Counted from the first letter of the stretch, positions 7,972-16,172 are shown. The stretch is 34,067 nucleotides of DNA from SSSZ01 sp035345935 (GCA_035345935.1 DAORDK010000026.1:1-34067), one strand, 5' to 3'. The notes: a model not told the origin generated them from the sequence alone. Translations and numbers: made by a program.

Positions 7972-8866
7972 GCCGGAAGACCTGGCCGACATCGACGGCT
8001 TCTGCGACGCCCTATGGCTGGAAGACGGCCTGGCCAAGGCCACGCTGACCAGTTACCGCACCGACCTTGCCCTCTTCGCCGCCTGGTTGCGAGCCCAGGG
8101 GCACGGCCGCCTGCTCGATGCCGGCGAGACTGCCCTGATCGGCTACATCGCTCGCCTGGCGAGGGAAAAACGCGCCACCTCCCAATCCCGCCACCTGTCC
8201 ACGCTGCGCCGCTTCTATCGCTGGCAGTTGGCCCGGGGCCGCATCCACGCCGACCCGACCCTCAAGCTCGCCAACCCGGCACGCCCCTCGCGCCTGCCCA
8301 AGGTCATGTCCGAGGGTCAGGTCGAAGCCCTCCTCGCCGCACCGGACGTGGAGACCCCCCTCGGCCTGCGCGACCGGGCCATGCTGGAAACCCTCTACGC
8401 CAGCGGCCTGCGGGTCTCGGAACTGGTGAATCTGCACCTCCATGAAGTGGGATTCAACGAGGGCGTCGCCCGGGTCATGGGCAAAGGCAGCAAGGAACGC
8501 CTGGTTCCCCTGGGCGAGGTCGCCCTCGACTGGCTACGCCGCTATCTGGCCCAAGCGCGGCCCGACATCCTCTCCGGCAAACAGAGCGACGCCCTCTTCG
8601 TCACCGGCCGGGGCGGCCCCATGACCCGCCAGATGTTCTGGAATCTGGTCAAGCGCTACGCCCTCCAGGGCGGGATCGCTCCGGAAAAACTGTCTCCCCA
8701 TGTCCTGCGCCACGCCTTCGCCACCCACCTGCTCAACCACGGCGCCGACCTGCGGGTGGTGCAACTGCTCCTCGGCCACGCCGATATCTCGACCACCCAG
8801 ATCTATACCCACGTCGCCCGGGAAAGGCTCAAGGCCCTGCATGCGGTCCATCACCCGCGGGGCTAG
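7946..8866 (+). CDS. xerD: Tyrosine recombinase XerD
   Basis: Site-specific recombinase that, with XerC, resolves chromosome dimers at dif under FtsK control. From the ATG at 7946 it is 306 aa, close to the usual 298-300. The N-terminal SAM-like domain includes TLTSYRTDLALFAAWL. The catalytic domain has all expected residues: Arg156 (YASGLRVSEL), Lys180 (MGKGSKER), His252 and Arg255 (PHVLRHAFATHLLNHGADLRVVQ), His278 (LLGHADISTTQIYTHV) and Tyr287. The long GADLRVVQxLLGHxxISTTQIYTH tail favours XerD over phage integrases. The start overlaps the alkyltransferase gene by 26 bases, suggesting coupled translation. Confidence 0.95.
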   Translation: MKAASPALEPEDLADIDGFCDALWLEDGLAKATLTSYRTDLALFAAWLRAQGHGRLLDAGETALIGYIARLAREKRATSQSRHLSTLRRFYRWQLARGRIHADPTLKLANPARPSRLPKVMSEGQVEALLAAPDVETPLGLRDRAMLETLYASGLRVSELVNLHLHEVGFNEGVARVMGKGSKERLVPLGEVALDWLRRYLAQARPDILSGKQSDALFVTGRGGPMTRQMFWNLVKRYALQGGIAPEKLSPHVLRHAFATHLLNHGADLRVVQLLLGHADISTTQIYTHVARERLKALHAVHHPRG

Positions 8867-8890
8867 AGACCCGACAACCGGAACCCGCGA

Positions 8891-10117
8891 CTACTGCACG
8901 ACCGCCTGACGCAAACGGGAAAAATCCGCACCGCCCGTCTTTTCCTCCAGGACCTTCTGATAGGCAGCGGCGCCGACGAAATGTTTGAGGAACATGAGGC
9001 AGATGATCAGCACCAGATTGCGGCTGACGTGGCGAGGCGAACCGTCGTCGGCGGCAAACGCCTTGATTCCGGCAAGGGGTGCCCATTCCTTGACGATTTC
9101 GTAGGACGGGAAGTAGCTGATCGCCGGGTCGCCCGCACAGACCTGCTGCACGCCTTGCAACAGCGCGGCTTTCGAGTAGGCGCTGCGCACCAGGATGCCC
9201 TGGGTGTTGGCGAAGGACGCCTCCAGGGGGACCGGGGAGACGGTGCATACCATGGTCGCTCTCGGATTGAGCGAGCGAAGGGCGTTGAATCCTTCGCGGA
9301 TGCTCGCGGCGATGGTTTCCGGCGGGTAGATCTCGACGGCCTCCACCGCCCGCATGCGGGCCGGGTTGTCCTTGAGAATCGAGGCATCGACCACTTCGCC
9401 GCTCCTTAGCCGAACCCGTTCGCCGACGCCGGCGGTAAACACCACGCAGAGGGAGGCACTGTCGCGGATCAGATCCCGTGCCGTCGAATCCGGGTGGTCG
9501 AGGATGTTGGCCACCAGGCGCGGAAAGGTCTGGGGCGAAGCCTCTTCGGGCGACGCGAAATTCCTCACCGTGAAGCCGAAAGAAGCCAGGAAGCGCGCAA
9601 TGTTCTCGGCGAAACACGAGCCCATGGTCACGAGCAGGGTGTCCTTGCCCAACTGGAAGGAGGGGGAATACCGCTGCCCGAAGACGAAATGTTCGAGGCT
9701 GGCCTCGAGGTCGGCAAAGAGTGCGTGGATGCGAGGGTAGTAGCTCAGTCCCAGGGCCCCGGCCGAGGCCAGGCGCTTGGCCTGCCGCTGGTAGAGCCCG
9801 ACCAGTTCCGGCCCGATGCGGGGCGCCAGAGCCGCCAGTTCCGCGGGGCCGAGTTCATCCTGCGGCACCATCCCCGTCGCCAGCAGCAAGAGCGATCTTG
9901 CAAAACGCGCGTAGCGCTCGGCCTCGCCGTCCTTGCCATCGATCGCCCGGGCAAGGACCTGATCGAGGAGGAGCCAGTACCCGTTGTAGTTGCCGGTCAG
10001 CGCATCGCTGCCGGACTGGATTTCGCGAACCGCGAAGTCGATCGCCTCGCCGAGGCTGGAAGCCTGAACGTCGAGGCGGGAACTCAGAAAGTCGACGAAT
10101 TGGGGATCTATCGTCAC
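8891..10117 (-). CDS. GSCFA-domain protein (408 aa)
   Basis: The start is a GTG at 10117, chosen because a perfect AGGAGA lies 6 bases upstream; longer in-frame starts have no such site. The name-giving motif GSCFA is at residues 166-170 (LVTMGSCFAENIARFL). Further family blocks follow: LVVTAGVGE-like VVFTAGVGERVR, MVCTVSPVPLEASF, AAYSK-like RSAYSKAALL, SYFPSYEIVKEW, DGSPRHVS and a final helical region. The N-terminal ~145 residues are an all-helical segment unlike the rest. GSCFA proteins are thought related to SGNH/GDSL hydrolases, with Ser167 the likely nucleophile; the substrate is unknown. It is on the opposite strand to its neighbours and appears to stand alone. Confidence 0.85.
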   Translation of the reverse strand: MTIDPQFVDFLSSRLDVQASSLGEAIDFAVREIQSGSDALTGNYNGYWLLLDQVLARAIDGKDGEAERYARFARSLLLLATGMVPQDELGPAELAALAPRIGPELVGLYQRQAKRLASAGALGLSYYPRIHALFADLEASLEHFVFGQRYSPSFQLGKDTLLVTMGSCFAENIARFLASFGFTVRNFASPEEASPQTFPRLVANILDHPDSTARDLIRDSASLCVVFTAGVGERVRLRSGEVVDASILKDNPARMRAVEAVEIYPPETIAASIREGFNALRSLNPRATMVCTVSPVPLEASFANTQGILVRSAYSKAALLQGVQQVCAGDPAISYFPSYEIVKEWAPLAGIKAFAADDGSPRHVSRNLVLIICLMFLKHFVGAAAYQKVLEEKTGGADFSRLRQAVVQ

Positions 10118-10220
10118 AGCGGTTCTCCTGCGGCCGCGGCCGCGAAGCTTTGGACCTCCGGCGCCCGGAGGGTCGCACATCCGCCAGGGCTTTGCCGCCC
10201 GGCCGGATGCCCGGGGGCGT

Positions 10221-10547
10221 CTAGCCGAAGAGGGTGATCTTAAACTTTTCCACCACGCTCAGGCTGGCCCACCAGCGCACTCCGTTCTCGCGGAAGCGCA
10301 CCCCGGACTCGGTCAGCGTCAGGGTGCGGGCACCGAACTCGGTGGCTCCCGTATCGGCGACGAAATTCGCTTCCATGAGGTAGCGCGCAATCGCCGGCTG
10401 AACCTGCTGGCCGTCGAGGACCCAGCGCGTCCCGTAGCCGTCGTCGTTGCCCCGCAGCATCAACAACGGACGAAAGTCCCCCATCAGGCGGAGGACGCGT
10501 AGCGTCTCGACCCGGTTGGGAATACGCAAGGAACCGTCCCCGTCCAT
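10221..10547 (-). CDS. Small protein of unknown function (108 aa)
   Basis: I place the start at ATG 10547 (MDGDGSLRIPNR). A longer frame to 10634 would run through the promoter and into the start of the divergent ybaK gene. The sequence is soluble with no signal peptide. RIPNRVETLRVLRLMGDFRPLLMLRG suggests a helical N-terminus, and YGTRWVLDGQQVQPAIARYLMEANFV with LTLTESGVRFRENGVRWWASL suggests a winged-helix-like C-terminal half. That fold guess is weak. I do not recognise the family. It lies between the GSCFA gene and ybaK, 103 bases from the GSCFA start. Confidence 0.7.
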   Translation of the reverse strand: MDGDGSLRIPNRVETLRVLRLMGDFRPLLMLRGNDDGYGTRWVLDGQQVQPAIARYLMEANFVADTGATEFGARTLTLTESGVRFRENGVRWWASLSVVEKFKITLFG

Positions 10548-10589
10548 GGTTTTCCCATTATGGCGTGAAACCCTTGGGCGCAGGGGGCG

Positions 10590-10595
10590 TAAAAT
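10590..10595 (+). promoter_or_regulatory. Probable -10 box of ybaK
   Basis: TAAAAT in the context GTAAAATCGCC ends 7 bases before the ybaK ATG (10603). If used, transcription would begin at or next to the start codon, giving a leaderless or nearly leaderless mRNA. No Shine-Dalgarno is visible in front of this ATG, which fits. Confidence 0.45.
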
Positions 10596-10602
10596 CGCCT
10601 GT

Positions 10603-11085
10603 ATGAACCTGGCTCCGGAAACTCCCGCAACCAAATTCCTGAAGGCCCACCATGTGCCCTTCTCGAGTCACCTCTACGCCTACGAGGAACATGGCGGAAC
10701 CCGCGTTTCGGCCCGGGAATTGAATGTGGACGAGCACGCGGTGGTCAAGACCCTGATCTTCGAAGATGAAGCGGCCCGTCCTCTCGTGGTCTTGATGCAC
10801 GGCGACCGCAAGGTGTCGGCCAAGGAACTGGCGCGGCAGATCGGCTGCAAGAAGGTCGAGCCCTGCAAGCCCGAGGTGGCGAATCGCCATACCGGATACC
10901 TGGTGGGCGGCACCAGCCCCTTCGGCACCAAAAAGAAGATGCCGATCTATCTTGAGAAGACCATCCTCGACCTGCCCCTCATCTACATCAACGGCGGCCG
11001 GCGGGGGTTCCTGGTCGGCATCCACCCCCACGACATCCTGCGTACCCTGACGCCGAAGACCGTCGAGGCTGCCCTGCCGGGGTAG
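10603..11085 (+). CDS. ybaK: Cys-tRNA(Pro)/Cys-tRNA(Cys) deacylase, YbaK/EbsC type
   Basis: Trans-editing factor that hydrolyses cysteine mischarged onto tRNA-Pro by prolyl-tRNA synthetase. It is 160 aa, the normal length. Family features are TPATKFL near the N-terminus, DEHAVVKTLIFE with the conserved lysine (K49), KVSAKELARQIG, YLVGGTSPFGTKKKMPIYLE and INGGRRGFLVGI. The start is ATG 10603 (MNLAPETPAT); the longer frame to 10447 overlaps the divergent small gene and is unlikely. It ends 6 bases before the convergent folB stop, leaving almost no intergenic space. Confidence 0.93.
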   Translation: MNLAPETPATKFLKAHHVPFSSHLYAYEEHGGTRVSARELNVDEHAVVKTLIFEDEAARPLVVLMHGDRKVSAKELARQIGCKKVEPCKPEVANRHTGYLVGGTSPFGTKKKMPIYLEKTILDLPLIYINGGRRGFLVGIHPHDILRTLTPKTVEAALPG

Positions 11086-11091
11086 GACGGA

Positions 11092-11442
11092 TCAGATCGA
11101 GCGTTCGATGATGACGCCGACCCGTTTGACCCCCGGCATCATCCCCAGCTTCGCCACCGAGACGCGCACCCACTGAGCGGCGAAATTTTCCAGGAGGAAG
11201 GTGGCCACGTGTTCGGCCAGTTTCTCCAGGAGGTTGAAATGGGCATGTTCGAGGTCGCTGCGCAAACGCTCGACGACGGCGGAGTAATCGACCGTATCGC
11301 GTATGTCGTCGGAGGCTCCGGCCGAGGCCGTGGAAACGCCGATCTGCAGGGAAATCTCGACGGTCTGCGCCATGGCCTTCTCGCGCGGGTAGATGCCCAC
11401 CCAGGTGGCGAGGCGCAGTTCCTCGATAAAGATGATGTCCAT
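11092..11442 (-). CDS. folB: Dihydroneopterin aldolase
   Basis: Folate pathway enzyme that converts 7,8-dihydroneopterin to 6-hydroxymethyl-dihydropterin and glycolaldehyde. At 116 aa it has the family's length. MDIIFIEELRLATWVGIYPREK places the catalytic Glu in the GIYPRE segment (E21). DIRDTVDYSAVVERLR is the conserved middle motif (VDY). FNLLEKLAEHVATFLLENF and VSVAKLGMMPGVKRVGVIIER complete it, with the conserved Lys in SVAK. The gene diverges from plsY across a 59-base gap containing facing -10 boxes; pairing of folB with plsY is common in proteobacteria. Confidence 0.95.
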   Translation of the reverse strand: MDIIFIEELRLATWVGIYPREKAMAQTVEISLQIGVSTASAGASDDIRDTVDYSAVVERLRSDLEHAHFNLLEKLAEHVATFLLENFAAQWVRVSVAKLGMMPGVKRVGVIIERSI

Positions 11443-11462
11443 GCCGGAGTTCCGCTGGAGTG

Positions 11463-11481
11463 TAAAATCGCGCCGATTCTA
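11463..11481. promoter_or_regulatory. Face-to-face -10 boxes for plsY and folB
   Basis: Plus-strand TAAAAT (11463-11468) and minus-strand TAGAAT (complement of 11476-11481) face each other across 7 bases, forming a near-palindrome. Each box is exactly 33 bases from its gene's start (plsY 11502, folB 11442). Use of both as promoters is inference. Confidence 0.5.
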
Positions 11482-11501
11482 CCTCAGCCCTCGCCGCCGC
11501 C

Positions 11502-12110
11502 ATGCCCGCTGCCGCTCAAGTCGCCCTCGCCGTCCTCGCCGCCTACCTTTTGGGGTCGGTGCCCTTCGCCGTGGTGGTGTCCCGCGCCTTCGGCATCGCC
11601 GATCCGCGCAGCTACGGATCGGGAAACCCGGGCGCCACCAACGTGCTGCGCAGTGGCAACAAGAAAGCCGCCGTCCTCACCCTGCTCGGCGATGCCCTCA
11701 AGGGCTGGGTCGCGGTCTTTCTCGCCCAAGGGGCGGGCCTATCGGACACTGCCGTCGGCCTGGTGGCCCTGGCCGTCTTTTTTGGCCATCTCTTCCCGGT
11801 TTTCCTCCGCTTCCGCGGCGGCAAGGGCGTTGCCACCGCAGCGGGCGTACTCCTCGCCCTGGACTGGCCCATCGGCCTCGCCGTCCTCGCCACCTGGCTG
11901 GCCGTCGCCTTCGCCAGCCGCTATTCTTCCCTGGCCGCCGTCGTCGCCGCTGCGGCGGCGCCGCTCTACGTAGGCCTGAGCCGCCCGGTCGGCAACGAAC
12001 TCCTCGTGGTCGGCATCCTCGCCCTGGCCCTGATCGGCAAGCACTGGCCCAACATTCAGCGCCTGCTGGCCGGCCAGGAATCCAGGATAGGCGGCAAGAA
12101 GAAGGGCTGA
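11502..12110 (+). CDS. plsY: Glycerol-3-phosphate acyltransferase PlsY
   Basis: Integral inner-membrane enzyme that transfers the acyl group from acyl-phosphate to glycerol-3-phosphate, the first step of phospholipid synthesis. At 202 aa it is typical. The conserved cytosolic/periplasmic loop motifs are in order: AYLLGSVPFAVVVSR, SYGSGNPGATNVLR, LLGDALKGWVAV and FLRFRGGKGVATAAGV. Several hydrophobic helices separate them. It starts 59 bases from divergent folB and ends with a basic tail (GGKKKG). The downstream gap of 111 bases leads to pepP. Confidence 0.96.
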   Translation: MPAAAQVALAVLAAYLLGSVPFAVVVSRAFGIADPRSYGSGNPGATNVLRSGNKKAAVLTLLGDALKGWVAVFLAQGAGLSDTAVGLVALAVFFGHLFPVFLRFRGGKGVATAAGVLLALDWPIGLAVLATWLAVAFASRYSSLAAVVAAAAAPLYVGLSRPVGNELLVVGILALALIGKHWPNIQRLLAGQESRIGGKKKG

Positions 12111-12221
12111 GCGTCCCGACCGAAGCCGGGCGTCGCCGCCCCCCGCACCTCCGTGCCCGCCGGTAAACGGGTTTGGGCAGAATCGCCTTATCATTGGAAT
12201 CCGGCCACCTACCCCAGCCCC

Positions 12222-13520
12222 ATGACCCACGCCCACTATTCCGCCCGCCGCAAGCGCCTGCTGCATACCATCGGCGATGGCGTCGCCCTGGTCCCCACCG
12301 CCCCCGAGGTCATCCGCAATCGCGATGCCCATCACCCCTACCGGTTCGACAGCTACTTCTGGTATCTCACCGGATTCCCGGAGCCGGAGGCGGTCCTGGT
12401 GCTGGTCGGCGGGAAACGTCCCAAGTCCATCCTTTTCTGCCGCGAGAAGAACGAGGAGCGGGAAATCTGGGACGGCTTCCGCTATGGCCCCAAGGCCGCC
12501 AAAGCCGCGTTCGGCTTCGATGCCGCCTTTCCGATCGGCGAACTCGACAAACGCCTGCCGGAACTGATGGCCGACCGGCCCAGCCTGTGGCACGCCATCG
12601 GTCACGATGCCGCCTGGGACGCCCGGGTCAGTCAAGCCCTCAATGCGGTCCGCGCCCAGGGCCGCGCCGGGGTTCGGGCGCCGCGCGCGATCCACGACCT
12701 GCGGGCCGAACTGGACGCCATGCGCCTGGTCAAGGATGCGTCCGAAGCCGAGACCCAGCGCCGGGCCGCCGACATTGCCAGCGCAGGCCATGCGCGCGCC
12801 ATGCGGGCCTGTCGCCCCGGCATGGCGGAATACGAGCTGGAGGCGGAGCTGACCTACGAATTCCGCCGCCGGGGAGCCGATGCCCACGCCTACACGCCGA
12901 TTGTCGCCGGGGGCGCCAACGCCTGCGTCCTGCATTACGTTTCCAACGACAAGCTGCTCAACGACAATACCCTGGTGTTGATCGACGCCGGTTGCGAAGT
13001 CCAGGGCTACGCCTCGGACATCACCCGCAGTTTCCCGGTGAACGGCCGCTTCAATGCGGCTCAGAAGGACGTCTATGAAATCGTCCTGGCCGCCCAGGCG
13101 GCGGCCTTCGCTGCCATCGCCCCAGGCCGCCATTTCATGGAAGCCCACGAAGCCGCCCTGCGGGTCCTCACCCGGGGCCTGGTGGACCTGAAGCTTCTCA
13201 AGGGCGAGGTCGACAACCTTCTCGACAGCAAGGCCTACCAGCGTTTCTACATGCACCGCACCGGCCACTGGCTGGGTCTCGACGTCCACGATGCCGGCGA
13301 TTACAAGATCGGCAACGACTGGACTCCGCTGACCCCGGGAATGACCCTGACGGTAGAGCCTGGCCTCTACATCCGCCCTGCTGCCGGAATCCCGTCCGCC
13401 CTCGCCGGCATCGGCATCCGTATCGAGGACGACGTTCAGGTGACCGAGCAGGGCTGCGACGTCTATACCACCGCCCCCCGGACGGTGGCCGAAATCGAGG
13501 AGGTGATGCGTCGTGACTGA
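12222..13520 (+). CDS. pepP: Xaa-Pro aminopeptidase (aminopeptidase P)
   Basis: Cytoplasmic M24B metallopeptidase that removes the N-terminal residue from peptides with proline in position two. It is 432 aa from ATG 12222 (MTHAHYSARR), matching the ~440 aa family length. The five dinuclear metal ligands are visible: Asp255 (LIDAGCE), Asp266 (YASDITRSFPV), His349 (HRTGHWLGLDVHD), Glu379 (VEPGLYI) and Glu402 (GIRIEDDV). The N-terminal domain has the PepP features YRFDSYFWYLTGFPEPEAVLVL and FCREKNEEREIWDG. Its end overlaps ubiH by 8 bases, matching the known pepP-ubiH linkage in proteobacteria. Confidence 0.96.
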   Translation: MTHAHYSARRKRLLHTIGDGVALVPTAPEVIRNRDAHHPYRFDSYFWYLTGFPEPEAVLVLVGGKRPKSILFCREKNEEREIWDGFRYGPKAAKAAFGFDAAFPIGELDKRLPELMADRPSLWHAIGHDAAWDARVSQALNAVRAQGRAGVRAPRAIHDLRAELDAMRLVKDASEAETQRRAADIASAGHARAMRACRPGMAEYELEAELTYEFRRRGADAHAYTPIVAGGANACVLHYVSNDKLLNDNTLVLIDAGCEVQGYASDITRSFPVNGRFNAAQKDVYEIVLAAQAAAFAAIAPGRHFMEAHEAALRVLTRGLVDLKLLKGEVDNLLDSKAYQRFYMHRTGHWLGLDVHDAGDYKIGNDWTPLTPGMTLTVEPGLYIRPAAGIPSALAGIGIRIEDDVQVTEQGCDVYTTAPRTVAEIEEVMRRD

Positions 13521-14646
13521 ACCCGTCGATATCCTGATCGTCGGCGCCGGGCCGGTAGGCATGACCCTGGCCCTCGCCCTGGCCGCCGGTCCCCATACCG
13601 TGCGCCTGCTCGAACGCCGCCCCCTCTCCGCCCAGGCGGGCGACCCGCGCGCCCTCGCCCTCTCCCACGGCGCGCGGCAATTGCTCGAACCGCTGGGCGC
13701 CTGGCCAGCCCGGGCGGCGACCCCTATCGAGACCATCCACGTTTCCCAGCGGGGCGGATTCGGCCGCACCGTCATGAATGGCGCCGACTACGCCTTGCCG
13801 GCCCTGGGCTACGTCCTGCGCTACCGCGATCTGGCGTCCGCCCTGAGTGCCCGACTGCCCGTCGGCAGCGTGATGGAAGAGGCCTCGATCCTGGACATCC
13901 GCCCTGCTGCAGACGGTGTCGCGGTAACGCTCCGCCAGGCCGGCGAAACCCGCACCATCGTTGCGAAAGTGCTGGTCCATGCGGAGGGGACTCCGGGCGA
14001 CGAAGCGGGGGTCTCGGTCAGCGATTATCGGCAGCATGCCGTGGTCGCCGAGGTCACCCCCCGACCCGGGCACGGACGCCGCGCCTGGGAGCGCTTCACT
14101 CCGGACGGTCCCCTGGCCCTGCTGCCGCTGGGAGACGAATATTCGGTGGTCTTTACCCTCCCTCCGGAGAAAGCCGATCACATCATGGCCCTCGACGACG
14201 CGGGTTTCATCGCCGCCCTGCAGGACCAGTTCGGCCCGCGGATTGCGTTCTCCTCCCCCGGTCCCCGCAGCCGCTTTCCCCTTGCACTGCGCCTGCGGGA
14301 CAAAGTCGCCGACGGCCGCCAGGTCTGGATAGGCAATACCGCCCAGACCCTGCACCCCGTTTCCGGCCAGGGTTTCAATCTGGGTCTGCGCGATGCCCGG
14401 GAGCTGGCCACGGCCCTGCTCGACCAGGGCCCCGATCCCGCAACCCTCGCGGCCCATGCCCGCAAGCGCCAGTTCGACCGCCGCGGCGGCGCCTTGTTCA
14501 CCGACGGCATCGTGCGCGCCTTTTCCAACGATTTTCCGCCTCTCCGCTTGGCCCGGGGTCTCGGTTTGCTCGCCCTCGATCTCTGCCCGCCAGCCCGGCA
14601 TTTCGTCGCCAAGCGCATGATCTGGGGCGCCCGGGCGTGGCCGTAA
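13513..14646 (+). CDS. ubiH: 2-octaprenyl-6-methoxyphenol hydroxylase UbiH
   Basis: FAD-dependent aromatic monooxygenase of ubiquinone synthesis, acting at the cytoplasmic face of the inner membrane. It is 377 aa with a GTG start preceded by GAGGTG. The dinucleotide-binding fold GAGPVG is at residues 11-16. The second FAD motif, IGNTAQTLHPVSGQGFNLGL with RDA, at about 273-295, is the UbiH form (GN.AQTLHP..GQGFNLG) rather than the GD.AH form of UbiF/VisC. The middle motif, normally A-D-G, reads A-E-G (HAEGT, ~157-160). Overlap with pepP and a MenA/UbiA-type prenyltransferase next door support a role in quinone synthesis. Confidence 0.92.
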   Translation: MTEPVDILIVGAGPVGMTLALALAAGPHTVRLLERRPLSAQAGDPRALALSHGARQLLEPLGAWPARAATPIETIHVSQRGGFGRTVMNGADYALPALGYVLRYRDLASALSARLPVGSVMEEASILDIRPAADGVAVTLRQAGETRTIVAKVLVHAEGTPGDEAGVSVSDYRQHAVVAEVTPRPGHGRRAWERFTPDGPLALLPLGDEYSVVFTLPPEKADHIMALDDAGFIAALQDQFGPRIAFSSPGPRSRFPLALRLRDKVADGRQVWIGNTAQTLHPVSGQGFNLGLRDARELATALLDQGPDPATLAAHARKRQFDRRGGALFTDGIVRAFSNDFPPLRLARGLGLLALDLCPPARHFVAKRMIWGARAWP

Positions 14647-14725
14647 CGGGTTCCGGGACTTGAAAGGCGAAAGGTGGCGGCTCCCCGAGCCTCCCACACT
14701 CTCCTCGCCAGCTTCCGCTCAAGCC

Positions 14726-15601
14726 ATGCTCCCCCTCCAGGCCTGGTTCCTCGCGCTACGCCCCAAGACCCTCACGGTCTCCCTATCGCCGGTCATCCTG
14801 GGCACTGCCGTGGCTTGGCACTTTCAGGGACACCTGCTGTGGGGCCCCTTGCTGGCCGCCATTGCCGCTGCGGCCCTGATCCAGGTCGGCACCAATCTGT
14901 TCAACGACGTGGGCGACTACCTGCGCGGCACCGACACTCCGGATCGTCTGGGCCCTCCCCGGGCCACCGCCCAGGGCTGGCTGACGCCCGCCCAGGTCAA
15001 GGCCGGCGCCTGGCTGGCCTTCGCCCTTGCCCTGCTCTGCGGCTTCTATCTGGCACAGCACGGCGGCTGGCCCATCGTCTTCATCGGCCTCGCCTCCCTG
15101 GCCGCCGGCTGGGCCTACACCGGCGGCCCTTTCCCCATCGCCTACCGGCCCCTCGGAGAAGTCTTCGTGTGGGTCTTCTTCGGGCTGGTCGCCGTCGGCG
15201 GCAGCTACTACCTGCAAACCCTCGCCCTGGGCTCTTCGGCCTTGATCGCCGGCAGTCTCATCGGCATCCATGCTGCGGCGGTGATCACCGTCAATAACTA
15301 CCGGGACCTGGACGGCGACGCCAGGAGCGGCAAGAACACCCTGGCGGTGATCATGGGCAGGCCGGCAACGCAACGCGTCTATCAGTTTGAGATGCTCGCT
15401 CCCTACCTGGGCCTTTGCGCCCTGATACCGGACCTGGGTCCCGCCGCGGCCCTGCCGCTCCTCTCTCTTCCGGCCAGTCTCGTCCTCGTCCGCCGTTTCC
15501 GCCAGACCGCTCCGGGCCCCATCTTCAACACGCTGCTGGCCCAGACCGCCGGCCAGCAATTGCTTTTCGCCCTGCTGCTTGCCGCGGCTTTCGTTTTTTA
15601 G
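14726..15601 (+). CDS. menA: UbiA-superfamily prenyltransferase, MenA-like
   Basis: Integral membrane aromatic prenyltransferase with about nine hydrophobic segments; 291 aa. The two Asp-rich prenyl-diphosphate/Mg sites are present: NLFNDVGDYLRGTDTPDR (~57-74) and NNYRDLDGDARSGKNTLAV (~190-210). The first, with following LGPPRA, and the second, with its D..R.GK.TLAV ending, fit MenA (1,4-dihydroxy-2-naphthoate polyprenyltransferase) better than UbiA. The rest of a menaquinone pathway is not in view, so the substrate is inferred and the symbol is tentative. Start ATG 14726 (MLPLQAWFLALRPKT) is chosen over 14660 because it opens directly with the conserved RPKTL segment. Confidence 0.82.
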   Translation: MLPLQAWFLALRPKTLTVSLSPVILGTAVAWHFQGHLLWGPLLAAIAAAALIQVGTNLFNDVGDYLRGTDTPDRLGPPRATAQGWLTPAQVKAGAWLAFALALLCGFYLAQHGGWPIVFIGLASLAAGWAYTGGPFPIAYRPLGEVFVWVFFGLVAVGGSYYLQTLALGSSALIAGSLIGIHAAAVITVNNYRDLDGDARSGKNTLAVIMGRPATQRVYQFEMLAPYLGLCALIPDLGPAAALPLLSLPASLVLVRRFRQTAPGPIFNTLLAQTAGQQLLFALLLAAAFVF

Positions 15602-15677
15602 CCAAGTCATATTCGCGCCCACGCTTCCGTGGCAAGCTGACCCCCATCTCCGCCTCCCGGACAGCAAAGGACAATCC

Positions 15678-16082
15678 GTGACCATCGCCAATTTCGCCGA
15701 CCTCCTGCAGGCAGCACGCCAGCAACCCGACCCGCAGCGCCTGCTCTTCGTCTTCGCCCGCGCCGAATTGCCCGAAGACGCCACCGAAGACGAGGCCCGG
15801 CGATTCGCCAGCGGGCTCGGGGGTGCCCTGGCACCCATCATGTTCGTGGATAAGAAGATCGACGAGATCAACAGCTTCGCAGACTTGGTGGAGGAGTCCC
15901 GGCACACCGGCCAGACCTGGGACATGGTCTTTGTCGGCTGCCTCGGCGGGCGTGGAGGCCGGGAACCCGGCGACGACGAGGCACAACACGGCCTGGAGAC
16001 CATGGTCAAGTCGGTGCAGATGGGTCAGTTCTCCCATCTGCTCGCCTATCGTGCCAACGGGGAGCAAGTGGCTTTCTCCTGA
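15678..16082 (+). CDS. Conserved protein of unknown function (134 aa)
   Basis: I choose the GTG at 15678 because AAGGA lies 6 bases upstream; a longer frame to 15579 overlaps the prenyltransferase gene and lacks a site. The protein is soluble and acidic: MTIANFADLLQAARQQ, RLLFVFARAELPEDATEDE, GGALAPIMFVDKKIDEINSF, MVFVGCLGGRGG, and a C-terminal SVQMGQFSHLLAYRANGE. I recall relatives that databases label 'ribonucleotide reductase subunit alpha', but at 134 aa it cannot be that enzyme and shows no reductase motif. Function unknown. It stands between menA and dusB on the same strand. Confidence 0.78.
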   Translation: MTIANFADLLQAARQQPDPQRLLFVFARAELPEDATEDEARRFASGLGGALAPIMFVDKKIDEINSFADLVEESRHTGQTWDMVFVGCLGGRGGREPGDDEAQHGLETMVKSVQMGQFSHLLAYRANGEQVAFS

Positions 16083-16127
16083 ATGCCTGGGGCGGCGGCC
16101 TGAATATTTTTTAAGCGCCTTTTCCGG

Positions 16128-16133
16128 TAAAAT
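16128..16133 (+). promoter_or_regulatory. Probable -10 box of dusB-fis
   Basis: TAAAAT followed by TAGCGG lies 39 bases before the dusB ATG. An AT-rich stretch (AATATTTTTTAA, 16103-16114) stands upstream where a -35 or UP-like element would be, but no good TTGACA match is seen. Confidence 0.45.
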
Positions 16134-16172
16134 TAGCGGCTTCCCCCGCTTAACACCGACCGCCGCTAGTCC

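Noticed and set aside
7946..8866. xerD considered as a mobile-element integrase
   Set aside because: Length, motifs and setting among core genes match the housekeeping XerD; no att sites next to it.
11739..13775. 678-codon frame antisense to plsY and pepP
   Set aside because: Spans parts of three well-supported genes on the other strand and has no domain.
13198..14697. 499-codon frame antisense to pepP/ubiH
   Set aside because: Shadow of ubiH; low-complexity Gly/Arg-rich translation.
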